Assembly: GCA_900540455.1 (NCBI GenBank)
Contig: UQGD01000023.1
Coordinates: 1 to 36,240, forward strand
Direction of reading: 5' to 3'
Source: an uncultured Faecalibacterium sp.
GTDB lineage: Bacteria > Bacillota > Clostridia > Oscillospirales > Ruminococcaceae
Length of the DNA: 36,240 nt
Position numbers and translations under genes: made by a program. The notes below the pieces were generated by a model. That model made no database searches. It saw only the letters and a program-made list of their open reading frames with translations, and was not told the origin of the DNA. Below are positions 16,076 to 23,866 of the stretch, piece by piece (position 1 is the stretch's first letter; every line of letters starts with the position of its first letter).

Positions 16076-16948
16076 TTAGGTTGTGGAAACCGCCTCAGTA
16101 ATTTTTTGGACGAGTTCTTTATGTAGGGTAGAGATGCGTTGATTTCTTTTTCCGTAAACGAAAAATTCCCAGGTGAGCTGTAAATCATGCAGAAAACAGA
16201 AACAAAGATCGGAAGGAAGGGCATTTTGCTTGCCAGCATAGAAAGAGACAAAGCCCTGGCGGAGAAGGTCCTTGGTCAACTCCCAGTCAGCATCACCTAA
16301 AACACTATCAATGCTTAAACCATAAGATTGCAAACATTCCAGCAGCTTGGTTTGAGAACGATTTTCTGTATTTAAAGTAATGAGCGGGATATTTTTTAGA
16401 TCCGTAAGATACAACGCTTTTTTTTGACAGAGAGGATTTTCTTGTGAGAAAATGATGCCGATAGGGCTTTCAATATGGGCAAGCTGCATAAAATCGCTGC
16501 TGTTTAGAGGTGAGGTGGTAATTACTAGGTCACAATCATGGTTTCGATAGACTCGTCCGCTTTCAGTATCGGTATAGCTATGGTAACGAAGCTGTACTTC
16601 TGGATGCAGCTTTTGAAAATCTGGAAAGAAGTGTGGCGGAAGTTCCTGCAAAAGGCCCATAAAAAAACCAATGCGCAACTGTGGTTTTGCGTGAAAATGT
16701 CGTAACTGCTGGAGTATGCTGTCCCGTTCAGTTAAATGTGGACGGACCTGCTGTTCCAACAGATGGCCGGCATCTGTAAGGAGAACTCCGCTGGTGGAAC
16801 GCGCGAATAGCTGTACGCCGAGTTCTTGTTCTAGATTTGAAATTGACTTACTGATAGCTTGCTGGCTGACAAAGCAGGTTTTAGCAGCCTGACTGATGCT
16901 TTTTTGCTCGCAGACAGCGAGGAAAAATTCAAGCTGTTTGTATTCCAT
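16076..16948 (-). CDS. LysR-family transcriptional regulator
   Basis: A 290-residue LysR regulator. The N-terminal winged helix-turn-helix is standard (MEYKQLEFFLAVCEQKSISQ, then AAKTCFVSQQAISKSISNLE, with FARSTSGVLLTDAG at about 53-66). The effector-binding domain begins near 92 (LRIGFFMGLLQELPPHF). It is divergent from the flavoprotein gene, with 155 bases between the starts, the usual arrangement for a LysR activator and its target, so it probably senses the substrate of that reductase. The gene is visibly AT-richer than most of the window and uses AT-ending codons, as does the flavoprotein gene, suggesting the pair was acquired together. Confidence 0.93.
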   Translation of the reverse strand: MEYKQLEFFLAVCEQKSISQAAKTCFVSQQAISKSISNLEQELGVQLFARSTSGVLLTDAGHLLEQQVRPHLTERDSILQQLRHFHAKPQLRIGFFMGLLQELPPHFFPDFQKLHPEVQLRYHSYTDTESGRVYRNHDCDLVITTSPLNSSDFMQLAHIESPIGIIFSQENPLCQKKALYLTDLKNIPLITLNTENRSQTKLLECLQSYGLSIDSVLGDADWELTKDLLRQGFVSFYAGKQNALPSDLCFCFLHDLQLTWEFFVYGKRNQRISTLHKELVQKITEAVSTT

Positions 16949-17011
16949 GAGAAAGCACCTCTTTACAATCCCGAGTTGTGACGCATGAACTTTTATTCAA
17001 TTGCTAAAATC

Positions 17012-17073
17012 TTAACGATAGGATAAACTTTACTTAGTATAAAACTTTTATACCTCCCATACAAGTATAAAGG
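17012..17073 (+). promoter_or_regulatory. Promoter and inverted repeat before the flavoprotein gene
   Basis: TTAACG (17012-17017), 17 bases and TAGTAT (17035-17040) form a possible promoter. CTTTTATAC near 17045 and GTATAAAG near 17065 form an imperfect inverted repeat downstream. LysR sites are expected here, but I cannot assign one. Confidence 0.4.
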
Positions 17074-17103
17074 AATGTGTCAAAAGAAAGGATGGGTTTG
17101 ATA

Positions 17104-19041
17104 ATGAAAAAGATCCCTCGTTCCAGCTTTTTGAAATTAGCCGCCGCAGCTGCTATGAGCAGTGTGGCAACAGGTGCTCTGACCGGCTGCAATAATTCGG
17201 CAGCCTCTTCTAGTGTGGCGTCTTCTGGTGCGGCAGTGTACACCCCTGGCACATATACTGCAAAAGCAGTGGGTATGGGAGATATCACAGTCAGCATGAC
17301 TTTTACAGAGAACGCAATTACCAATGTAGTTGTGGATACCGCAAACGAAACGATCGATTTGGCCCGCGATGCAGCAGACGAGTTCCAAAAAGCGTTAATG
17401 GAAGCACAGAGCGAGAAAATCGAAGGAATCTCTGGTGCGACCTATACATCGGATGCTGTACGTAAGGCGGCGGCTTCTTGCATCCAGCAAGCAATGGGGA
17501 TCGCAGCGGAGACCCCATCAGAGACGCCAGAACTCCCTGTACAAAATGGATTCCCCGCATGTGAGGAAAACTTGGGAGGTGCGACTGCCGCTGGTCGAGG
17601 AGAGATCGCTTTTGTAGAGAAAACCATTACCGAAAGCGAGATTACGGAGACTATTGAGGTGGACGTTTTGGTCTGTGGTCAGGGGCCTGCCGGTATGGCA
17701 GCTGCTCTTGCGTGCGCAGAAAAGGGTCTGCATACGGTGGCGGTAGAAAAAGGCGCTTCTCCCACGTGGCGCAGTGCCACAATGGGTGCATTCCATGACC
17801 GTGTACATGAAAAGTTTGGAGTGACTTTTGACACAAAACAGTGGCTGGATGATGCAATGGTCAACTGCTCTTACCGTGGGGAACAGACGATCTATCAGAA
17901 GTGGATCGATACCTGCGATGAGGCAGTCAACTGGTTCTTGGATGAGTTGGATGTGCCACTGGAAGACTATTTCCTGACGTTTAACGCAGGAGATTTTAGG
18001 GACTTTAATGCGGCATATGATGAGCTTAGTCTCTCGCGCAGCTGGAATACATCCTTTAATATTCCCCTTACGACCGAAGAAATCAGCGCAAAACTTCAGC
18101 AGAAGATTCAGAAGGCAGGCGCAAAAGTGCTTTTCAACACGCCCGTTGTACAGCTGGTGACGGAGCAGGATCGGGTCGTGGGAGCTATTGTTAAGGGAGA
18201 AGCAGGTTATGTGAAGTACCTTACCACCAAGGGTGTAGTACTGGCTACAGGAGGTTATGAATTCAACCCTGAAAAACTAGCAGCCTGCTGCCGTCCCCGA
18301 GATTTGGCGCTGGGGCACTGGATGAACGGTACAAAAACGAATACTGGCGATGGACATGAAATGGCAAAGGCAATCGGTGCAATGGAGGATGAGTATCCCC
18401 ATCCGCTGATGCTGGATCCGGAGCAGCTGATGCCTTATTTGCGAGTAAACAAACGAGGTGTACGCTTTACGGCAGAGTATGAGGCTTATAACCACCTGTC
18501 CAATGCTATTCAGGCACAGCCTGGCGCATATGATTTTTATATTGTGGATGCCAATGTGATGGATATTGTGAGCAGTATCTGGACACCTTCTTCGAGCTGC
18601 TATGGGCCAAAGGAGGTATGGGCTGGCGCAGCTACCAGTGACAAGGCCCTTAAGGCAGATACATTGGAGGAGCTGGCCCAAAAGATGGGAGTGCCCGCAG
18701 ATGCTTTTGTTTCCACGATAAAGCACTGGAATGAGATGTGTGATGCTGGTGAGGATCGGGATTTCCACTTCCCCGGAAAAATGATGCACAAAATTGATAC
18801 AGCACCTTTCTATGCTACGAAGGAAATGGCAAGTGCATTGTGTACCGCAGGCGGTTTGCAGATCACAGATAAGAGTGAGGTTCTGAATACCAATGCGGAG
18901 CCGATTAAAGGTCTGTATGCCATCGGTAATGTATCGGGAAGTATGTTTTCTGGGACGTATCCCCACAATGAGAACTGCTTAAGCCATAGCCGCTGCGTTA
19001 CCTTTGGATATAACGTTGCGGAAACATTGGCAAATCTGTAA
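17104..19041 (+). CDS. Exported FMN-binding/FAD-dependent reductase (fumarate reductase-like flavoprotein)
   Basis: A 645-residue lipoprotein-like flavoenzyme. The signal KKIPRSSFLKLAAAAAM ends in LTGC (Cys29); it looks Tat-like but lacks the second arginine. An FMN-binding domain (about 45-130) has SGATYTS at 110-116; in this motif ApbE attaches FMN to the Thr (here Thr115). A FAD_binding_2 reductase domain follows, with dinucleotide motif DVLVCGQGPAGMAAALACA near 188-206 and GLYAIGNVSGSMFSGTYPHN near the end. Such proteins reduce enoate-type acceptors (fumarate, urocanate, cinnamates, other alpha,beta-unsaturated compounds) outside the membrane, using electrons passed through the FMN domain. 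The C-terminal TYPHNEN...HSR segment differs from canonical fumarate reductases, so the substrate is open. The start was placed at 17104 so that the signal peptide begins the protein, with AAAGG 12 bases upstream. Confidence 0.85.
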   Translation: MKKIPRSSFLKLAAAAAMSSVATGALTGCNNSAASSSVASSGAAVYTPGTYTAKAVGMGDITVSMTFTENAITNVVVDTANETIDLARDAADEFQKALMEAQSEKIEGISGATYTSDAVRKAAASCIQQAMGIAAETPSETPELPVQNGFPACEENLGGATAAGRGEIAFVEKTITESEITETIEVDVLVCGQGPAGMAAALACAEKGLHTVAVEKGASPTWRSATMGAFHDRVHEKFGVTFDTKQWLDDAMVNCSYRGEQTIYQKWIDTCDEAVNWFLDELDVPLEDYFLTFNAGDFRDFNAAYDELSLSRSWNTSFNIPLTTEEISAKLQQKIQKAGAKVLFNTPVVQLVTEQDRVVGAIVKGEAGYVKYLTTKGVVLATGGYEFNPEKLAACCRPRDLALGHWMNGTKTNTGDGHEMAKAIGAMEDEYPHPLMLDPEQLMPYLRVNKRGVRFTAEYEAYNHLSNAIQAQPGAYDFYIVDANVMDIVSSIWTPSSSCYGPKEVWAGAATSDKALKADTLEELAQKMGVPADAFVSTIKHWNEMCDAGEDRDFHFPGKMMHKIDTAPFYATKEMASALCTAGGLQITDKSEVLNTNAEPIKGLYAIGNVSGSMFSGTYPHNENCLSHSRCVTFGYNVAETLANL

Positions 19042-19094
19042 TTGCGATAACCTTTGGTGATAATATCATAAATATCTGACACATATAAGATAAA

Positions 19095-19134
19095 TAACCG
19101 CCTCCACTCGATACTGTGGAGGCGGTTAATTTAT
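19095..19134 (+). terminator. Terminator of the flavoprotein gene
   Basis: TAACCGCCTCCAC (19095-19107) pairs with GTGGAGGCGGTTA (19116-19128), followed by ATTTAT. The rest of 19135-19241 shows nothing further. Confidence 0.8.
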
Positions 19135-19241
19135 CTAAAAGAAAAGTCCTTGCAGAAGGGGAGAACATTATATTATAAACTGTTCACAGTTAAGAGCAAG
19201 GAATAGACAAGAGCTGTGAGTAAACACGGATCGATTATTCT

Positions 19242-19682
19242 TTACGGCAGCAGCACATCCAGCTCTCGATGGTTGACCGGGGTGGAGAGGATGATCTGGG
19301 TGCTGGTGGTGCCCAGCTTCTGAAACTCCATGATCAGATGCTCCAGCTGGGGCATACTGCTGCAGCTGACCTTGATCAAAAAGGTGTAGGCGCCTGTAAC
19401 GTGGTAGCACTGCAGCACCTCCCGGCTGCTCTGCAAAAGCGCCAGCAGCTCCTCCCGGTGGGAGGGGGCGACCGAAAGACTGATCAGGGCATCCACATAG
19501 ACTTGATCCGCCGGGCGGTTCAGCAGCACGGTATAGCCATTGATGATGCCGTCGGTCTCCATCTTGTGGATGCGGCTGGACACGGCGGGACTGGTCAGAG
19601 AAACTTGCTCTGCGATCTCCTTGACTGGCATGCGGGCGTTCTGCACCAGCAAACTAAGGATCTTGCGATCTAAATCATCCAT
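19242..19682 (-). CDS. Lrp/AsnC-family transcriptional regulator
   Basis: A 146-residue protein with the two-domain Lrp layout. The N-terminal helix-turn-helix is MDDLDRKILSLLVQNARMPV, then KEIAEQVSLTSPAVSSRIHK. The C-terminal RAM domain carries GYTVLLNRP, CYHVTGAYTFLIKVSC and the end IILSTPVNHRELD. Lrp-type proteins sense amino acids and bend DNA as octamers. The start at 19682 follows AAAGGAG at good spacing; a longer in-frame reading to 19898 would add a hydrophobic stretch with no ribosome site. No partner gene is attached on the same strand; the target is unknown, though a divergent candidate RNA promoter lies at 19860. Confidence 0.92.
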   Translation of the reverse strand: MDDLDRKILSLLVQNARMPVKEIAEQVSLTSPAVSSRIHKMETDGIINGYTVLLNRPADQVYVDALISLSVAPSHREELLALLQSSREVLQCYHVTGAYTFLIKVSCSSMPQLEHLIMEFQKLGTTSTQIILSTPVNHRELDVLLP

Positions 19683-19797
19683 GACGGAATCTCCTTTGAA
19701 ATCTGTTGAAATCCATAAAATTTTAAGAAAATGAAGTTTTAACTTGTAACAAAGCAACAAAACAGGGAAAAGCCTGGGGAAAACCCTGGCCCTCTTA

Positions 19798-19826
19798 ATT
19801 ATATAAAGTTTCGGACCAAAAGTAAA
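19798..19826 (-). promoter_or_regulatory. Promoter of the Lrp-like gene
   Basis: On the minus strand TTTACT (19826-19821), 17 bases, TATAAT (19803-19798). This leaves a leader of about 110 bases. Confidence 0.55.
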
Positions 19827-19859
19827 GGATGATAATAAAGTAAATGACAGGAAAGAGAT

Positions 19860-19887
19860 TTGACAACAAAAGAAAAATGGGTATAAT
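19860..19887 (+). promoter_or_regulatory. Consensus promoter of the candidate small RNA
   Basis: TTGACA (19860-19865), 16 bases and TATAAT (19882-19887): a perfect match to both sigma-A boxes. It faces away from the Lrp-like gene. Confidence 0.75.
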
Positions 19888-19893
19888 ACAAAA

Positions 19894-20026
19894 TACAAAG
19901 TCGCGGCTGACTGCAGATGCAGCCCGCAGCGGCGGCGTTTTTATTCTATTGAGATTCACTTCTTTATATACTTTCCCACCCCTCTATACACAAAAACCCG
20001 CTGCCAGGCGGGTTTTTGTGTTTTTT
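19894..20026 (+). ncRNA. Candidate small RNA of unknown class
   Basis: A stretch of about 130 bases runs from the consensus promoter to a strong terminator at 19988. It has no start codon with a ribosome site. Near its 5' end, GGCTG (around 19904) can pair with CAGCC (around 19922) across the palindrome CTGCAGATGCAG. The middle is pyrimidine-rich and probably single-stranded. It does not show 6S, SRP, RNase P or tmRNA signatures. This is inference from promoter plus terminator only. Alternatively the hairpin could be a second terminator for folC and the promoter match accidental. Confidence 0.4.
19988..20026 (+). terminator. Terminator of the candidate small RNA
   Basis: A perfect 14-bp stem, ACACAAAAACCCGC (19988-20001) with GCGGGTTTTTGTGT (20008-20021), followed by six T. 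Confidence 0.85.
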
Positions 20027-20039
20027 ACCTCTTACAGCC

Positions 20040-20080
20040 AAAAAGACCTCCCGGCTCCGAACAGCCGGGAGGTCTTTTTT
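20040..20080 (-). terminator. Terminator of the folT-folC operon
   Basis: A 17-bp stem (20040-20056 with 20063-20079) of sequence AAAAAGACCTCCCGGCT, T-rich on the outgoing side in either direction. Confidence 0.9.
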
Positions 20081-20142
20081 AGCAGTTGCAGCGGAGGTCT
20101 CGTCCGGATTCCGGGGAAGGACTCCGCATAAAACAGGGGGCT

Positions 20143-21420
20143 TTACCCCTCGGCGCACAGTGCCTGAAAAGCGCGGCGCACATCTCCGGAAAAATACAGG
20201 GTGCCCAGTGCGCACACAGGGCCATCCCCGGCTAGCTGTACGGCAAGGGCCACCCCTTCCGGGATGGAAGCGGCGGGCTGGGCCTGACCGCCTCGGGCGC
20301 AGATCTCCCGGGCCAGGTCCTGGGCGGGCATGGCCCGGGGCAGGTCTGCAGCCACGGCCACAAAACATCGGGCCAGGGGGGCCAGCAGGTCCAGGATCTG
20401 GTCTACGTCCTTATCGGCCATGATGCTGACCAAGAAAACGAATTTCTCCCCGGGAAAGCGGTCCCGCAGGCTCTGGGCCGTGGCCTGCATCCCGTGCGGA
20501 TTATGGCTTCCATCCAGGATAAAGGCCGGGGAGGAGCGCAGCAGCTCGAACCGGCCGGGCCAGCGCACTGTGGCCAGACCCTGGCGGATGGCTTGGTCCG
20601 GGATATCCCAGCCCCGGCTGCGCAAGGCCCGCAGTGCGGTAATGGCGGTTGCGGCGTTACAGGGCTGGTAGCTGCCCACCAAGGGCAGGGTAAGATGCTC
20701 CAATCCGTCAAAGTCGAACTCCACCTGGTCCAGTCCGGCCTGTCGGATGTGCAGGCGGCTGAGATCCACCGTAGTCAAGGGGGCGTGATGTGCGGCAGCG
20801 GCAGCGGCAATCACCGTGTCGGCCTCGGGAACACCGCCGTAGCTGACCACCGGCGAACCCTCCTTGATGATGCCGGCCTTAGCAGCGGCAATATCGGCCA
20901 GGGTCGGCCCCAGCTGCTGGGTGTGGTCCAGCCCCAGAGCGGTGATCACAGCACATTCCGGCGGGTCGATGACGTTGGTGGAGTCCAAAGTGCCGCCAAG
21001 CCCCACCTCCAGCACCACGATATCGCAGTGCTGCTGCGCAAAATAGAGCATCCCCAGGGCGGTGATCAGCTCAAACTCGGTGGGCACATCTGCCATGCTG
21101 TCGGCAGTGGGGCGGATGCGCTCCACAAGCGCTACCAGGTCCTGGTCTGGGATGGACTGGCCGTTGATCTGGATGCGCTCATTAAAGCGGTTGATGAAAG
21201 GGGAGGTGAACATCCCCACCCGGTATCCGGCGGCCTGCAGGCAGGCAGACAGCATGGCGACTGTGCTGCCTTTGCCGTTGGTGCCCGCTACATGAACGAA
21301 CCGGAGCTGCTTGTGGGGGTCGCCCAGGGCAGCCAGCAAGGTGCGGGTACGGCTCAGGCCGGGTTTATGTCCTACCCACTGAACGGCGTGGATGTAAGCC
21401 AAAGCAGAGGTATAATCCAT
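20143..21420 (-). CDS. folC: Folylpolyglutamate synthase/dihydrofolate synthase
   Basis: A 425-residue Mur-ligase-fold enzyme that adds glutamate to folates (and in many bacteria to dihydropteroate), retaining them in the cell. The P-loop GTNGKGST spans 46-53. Also visible are the folate-binding loop TSPFINRFNERI, the Mur-type motif EVGLGGTLDSTNV, LGLDHTQQLG with the metal-binding His, KAGIIKEG, and the C-terminal domain with LDGSHNPHG, the FolC signature. Length is normal. It starts 15 bases after the folate transporter gene, with AAGGTTC-type spacing, so the two are one operon. Regulation by the THF riboswitch upstream of folT should extend to folC. Confidence 0.96.
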   Translation of the reverse strand: MDYTSALAYIHAVQWVGHKPGLSRTRTLLAALGDPHKQLRFVHVAGTNGKGSTVAMLSACLQAAGYRVGMFTSPFINRFNERIQINGQSIPDQDLVALVERIRPTADSMADVPTEFELITALGMLYFAQQHCDIVVLEVGLGGTLDSTNVIDPPECAVITALGLDHTQQLGPTLADIAAAKAGIIKEGSPVVSYGGVPEADTVIAAAAAAHHAPLTTVDLSRLHIRQAGLDQVEFDFDGLEHLTLPLVGSYQPCNAATAITALRALRSRGWDIPDQAIRQGLATVRWPGRFELLRSSPAFILDGSHNPHGMQATAQSLRDRFPGEKFVFLVSIMADKDVDQILDLLAPLARCFVAVAADLPRAMPAQDLAREICARGGQAQPAASIPEGVALAVQLAGDGPVCALGTLYFSGDVRRAFQALCAEG

Positions 21421-21435
21421 GAAAAAGAACCTTCT

Positions 21436-21954
21436 TTACGGTTTTTTTACGGCCCGCATCAGGGCGCGGTTCTGCAGCAAAAGACGCATCAGCAGGGTGT
21501 TGATGACGCTCAGCACCAAAGCGTTGGGGATACGGGCGGCCAGCACCGACCACGGATAATTATAGAACAGGTGCAGTGCCAGGGAATTGATGACCATGGA
21601 GCCTACAAACCGCCCCAGCAGGATGCTGATGCCCAGCCGAAGGGTCAGGTTCTTGCCCGGCAGATGCCGCCAGCCCAGGCCGGTGACCAGGCCCACTGCA
21701 CCGGCACCCAGGGTGATCAGGGGATTGATGGCGTAGCCGGACAGTACGCCGCCGATCATATCGGCCAGCGCACCTACGGCAAAGCCGCCGCCCGGCCCAA
21801 ACAGGACAGCGGCCAGCAGCACCGGCAGCGCCCCCAGATTGAACCGGACAAACCCGGTGGAGATGGTGAACACCCTTGCAAAGATGATGCTCATAGCGGT
21901 CAGCAGTGCCAGCACGGTCAGCGTGCGCACCGAGGTCTTGGATTTGTGATCCAT
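21436..21954 (-). CDS. folT: ECF transporter S component, folate-specific
   Basis: A 172-residue membrane protein with about six hydrophobic segments and the S-component pattern: an N-terminal TLTVLALLTAMSIIFARVF with the Ala-rich AxxxA face used to dock the ECF T component, then VRFNLGALPVLLAAVLFGP and GALADMIGGVLSG. This matches the folate ECF family. It binds folate or tetrahydrofolate outside and passes it in with the shared EcfA/A'/T module, which is not encoded here. Specificity is supported by three independent clues: family likeness, folC next door, and the THF riboswitch upstream. The start at 21954 follows AGGAGGA. Confidence 0.92.
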   Translation of the reverse strand: MDHKSKTSVRTLTVLALLTAMSIIFARVFTISTGFVRFNLGALPVLLAAVLFGPGGGFAVGALADMIGGVLSGYAINPLITLGAGAVGLVTGLGWRHLPGKNLTLRLGISILLGRFVGSMVINSLALHLFYNYPWSVLAARIPNALVLSVINTLLMRLLLQNRALMRAVKKP

Positions 21955-21999
21955 CGTACACTTCCTCCTATAGATCAGAAAGCTTGGGAAGAAGGCGCA

Positions 22000-22042
22000 C
22001 AAAAACGCCCTCCTCTGTGACAGACCGCACAAAGAAGGGCGT
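22000..22042 (-). terminator. Leader terminator upstream of folT
   Basis: A 15-bp stem (22028-22042 with 22005-22019, two G-T pairs) followed on the minus strand by TTTT. It lies between the THF aptamer and the folT start, so it is the likely expression platform, turning transcription off when folate is bound. Confidence 0.8.
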
Positions 22043-22113
22043 GACTCCAACAGCGTTCACTTCCGGGCCGGGCTGCGCAAAAAAAGGGCAGACCAGCCCG
22101 CGCCCAGGTCCAT

Positions 22114-22213
22114 GCAGCAGCGGGATGCAGGCCGCGCACCGCGGGTCTCCCTTCGTCCGCAGCACAACTCCCCGTTGATGCGGCACTTAACGCGCGTGGC
22201 CTTACTCTGTTGA
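22114..22213 (-). promoter_or_regulatory. Tetrahydrofolate (THF) riboswitch aptamer
   Basis: The minus strand carries the conserved THF-I blocks in order: AGAGTA, CGCGTTAAGTG, ACGGGG, GACGAAGGGAGACC, GCGGTG and CTGCATCCCGCT. These resemble the Eubacterium siraeum THF riboswitch as I recall it. The closing stem P1 is CAACAG/CTGCTG with one mismatch. The aptamer begins where transcription should start from the promoter at 22221 and is followed by the terminator at 22000 and folT. Binding of reduced folates would shut down folate import. Confidence 0.88.
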
Positions 22214-22220
22214 TGCTTTT

Positions 22221-22249
22221 ATTATACCGCGCTGAGGGGCTGGGTTCAA
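22221..22249 (-). promoter_or_regulatory. Promoter of the folT-folC operon
   Basis: On the minus strand TTGAAC (22249-22244), 17 bases, TATAAT (22226-22221). Confidence 0.85.
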
Positions 22250-22319
22250 CCGTTGGGACGCAGTTTTTGCAGAATAGGCTTTTTGCAAAAAAGATTCTGC
22301 CCACAAAGCAGGGGCTTTG

Positions 22320-22328
22320 TGCTATACT
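22320..22328 (+). promoter_or_regulatory. Extended -10 of the HAD phosphatase gene
   Basis: TGCTATACT at 22320-22328; no clear -35 box. The gene starts 46 bases downstream. Confidence 0.5.
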
Positions 22329-22373
22329 ATAAATTGATTTTTTATATCATCTCATTTAAGGGAGAATGACGCT

Positions 22374-23264
22374 ATGCAATATAAACTGCTTGCCTGTGAT
22401 TATGACAACACGCTGGTGCCCTTTGGGGAGGGGCGTCCTCGCCCCGGGGTGGTGCAGGCGGTGAAGCAGATGCAGAAGGCCGGGGGGCTTTTTGTGCTGA
22501 GCACCGGCCGCTCCTATCCGGCTATTTCCACCCCGGGCCAGCTGGGAGGTATTCGTTTTGATTATGCGATCACCTGCAATGGCGCCTGTGTTGTGGATGC
22601 AAAGGGGGCGCTGGTGGCAGAGCACCCGCTGACCAACGAGGAAATGTATGCACTGGTGGATTTTTGCGAGGATTATAACTATCCGTTGCAGTTCAACTTC
22701 CGGGATGCGTACTACGCCTACTGCGAACACGACTATCTGCACAAATGCTACCAGCAGATGAACAGCGCCGGGCTGGATTGCTTGGACGGAGAGGACCAGG
22801 ACCGCCATTTGGTGGATATGCCCCATGCCGCATTCGCAGCGCTGCCGCCGCCGGCAGTGGAGCAGTTCCAGCAGAAATATGGCTACCTGGAGCTGCATTT
22901 TATGATGGTAGGGGCGAAAAATGCCGATGGTCTGTGCTACTACGATATCGTGCGGGGCGGCATGGACAAAGGCACCGGGCTGGCTGACCTGTGCGCACAG
23001 CTGGGGCTGACCCTGGCAGAGACGGTGGCAGCAGGGGACTCTGCCAACGACTGCGGGATGCTGGCCGCTGCGGGGCTGGGCTGCTGTATGTCCAACGGTA
23101 CGCCGGATGCCAAGGCAGCCGCTGACCGGATCATTGGGGATGTGCGGGAGGACGGCGTGGCTGCGCTGATCCGGGAGCTGTGGTTCGATGGCCCCCGGGC
23201 AGAGCCTTCCGGCCGGGAGCTGGGCTCCCCCTGGGAGAACATCCAGAAAGCAGGGGGAAGATGA
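22374..23264 (+). CDS. Cof-type HAD-superfamily phosphatase
   Basis: A 296-residue HAD hydrolase of the Cof/type IIB group. Motif I is DYDNTL with nucleophile Asp9 and acid/base Asp11. Motif II is LSTGRS, motif III is the Lys in GMDKGTGL, and motif IV is GDSANDCGML with the metal-binding Asp residues. A large cap domain (about 85-200) selects the substrate, usually a sugar phosphate, FMN or PLP-type phosphate; it cannot be assigned here. It is cytoplasmic. The stop overlaps the start of the glycosylase gene (ATGA), giving translational coupling. Confidence 0.93.
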   Translation: MQYKLLACDYDNTLVPFGEGRPRPGVVQAVKQMQKAGGLFVLSTGRSYPAISTPGQLGGIRFDYAITCNGACVVDAKGALVAEHPLTNEEMYALVDFCEDYNYPLQFNFRDAYYAYCEHDYLHKCYQQMNSAGLDCLDGEDQDRHLVDMPHAAFAALPPPAVEQFQQKYGYLELHFMMVGAKNADGLCYYDIVRGGMDKGTGLADLCAQLGLTLAETVAAGDSANDCGMLAAAGLGCCMSNGTPDAKAAADRIIGDVREDGVAALIRELWFDGPRAEPSGRELGSPWENIQKAGGR

Positions 23265-23755
23265 GCTTCGGACCGGTGTACGGTCCGGGCAGCCGGGCAC
23301 TGATCCTGGGCAGCTGGCCCAGCCCCAAAAGCCGGGAGATGGGGTTTTATTATGGGCACCCGAACAACCGGTTCTGGCCGATGCTGGCGTCTCTTTGCGG
23401 GGCGCCCGTCCCCGCCCGGGAGGATATCCCGGCAAAGCAGCGGCTGATCCTGGACCATGGGCTGGCGCTGTGGGATGTGCTGGCCAGCTGCACCATCACC
23501 GGCGCATCCGATGCTTCGATTCGGGATCCGGTGCCCAATGATTTTGCTGCGCTGCTGGAAGGCGCCCCCATTCAGGCAGTGTTCTGCAATGGGACGGCAG
23601 CCTGGAAGATGTACACCAAGTATGTGCAGCCTGTGACCGGCCTTGCGGCGGTGCGGCTGCCCAGCACCAGCCCGGCCAACGCTGCCTGTCCGCCCCAGGC
23701 ACTGGCGGAAATATGGGGCGCAGCGCTGGGACCTTGGATCACAAAAAACAAATGA
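23261..23755 (+). CDS. UDG-superfamily DNA glycosylase (deoxyinosine/uracil type)
   Basis: A 164-residue glycosylase. The motif LILGSWPSPKSREMGFYYGH, followed by PNNRFWPML, is typical of family 6 (hypoxanthine-DNA glycosylase) and related Mug-like enzymes; Asn residues in PNNRFW occupy the catalytic loop. The second motif is LPSTSPANA near 145-153. It removes deaminated bases (hypoxanthine, perhaps uracil) to start base-excision repair. The start at 23261 was chosen for AGGGGGAAG directly before it and for the ATGA overlap; an in-frame start at 23180 would duplicate the end of the phosphatase gene. The N-terminus then begins right before the active-site motif, as in the family. Confidence 0.88.
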   Translation: MSFGPVYGPGSRALILGSWPSPKSREMGFYYGHPNNRFWPMLASLCGAPVPAREDIPAKQRLILDHGLALWDVLASCTITGASDASIRDPVPNDFAALLEGAPIQAVFCNGTAAWKMYTKYVQPVTGLAAVRLPSTSPANAACPPQALAEIWGAALGPWITKNK

Positions 23756-23785
23756 TTGCAAAGCTGTAAAATCTTCATGAAATGC

Positions 23786-23813
23786 TTGCCTTTTGGACAA
23801 AAGGCTTTATTAT
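23786..23813 (+). promoter_or_regulatory. Promoter of the XpaC-TelA cluster with inverted repeat in the spacer
   Basis: TTGCCT (23786-23791), 16 bases, TATTAT (23808-23813). The perfect inverted repeat GCCTTTTG-GA-CAAAAGGC (23788-23805) fills the spacer and overlaps the -35, as an operator would. Confidence 0.55.
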
Positions 23814-23866
23814 GGTATCAGGAATAGAAAGGGCGCACTACGCCTCAAAGCAGAAAGGGATACTCC

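Noticed and set aside
19844..20131. A 95-codon plus-strand ORF over the candidate RNA
   Set aside because: It starts upstream of the consensus promoter and runs through two terminators; no ribosome site or domain.
20494..22020. A 508-codon plus-strand open frame across folC and folT
   Set aside because: It lies opposite two recognised genes and the folT leader, has no family motif, and has Gly/His/Gln-rich composition typical of antisense frames.
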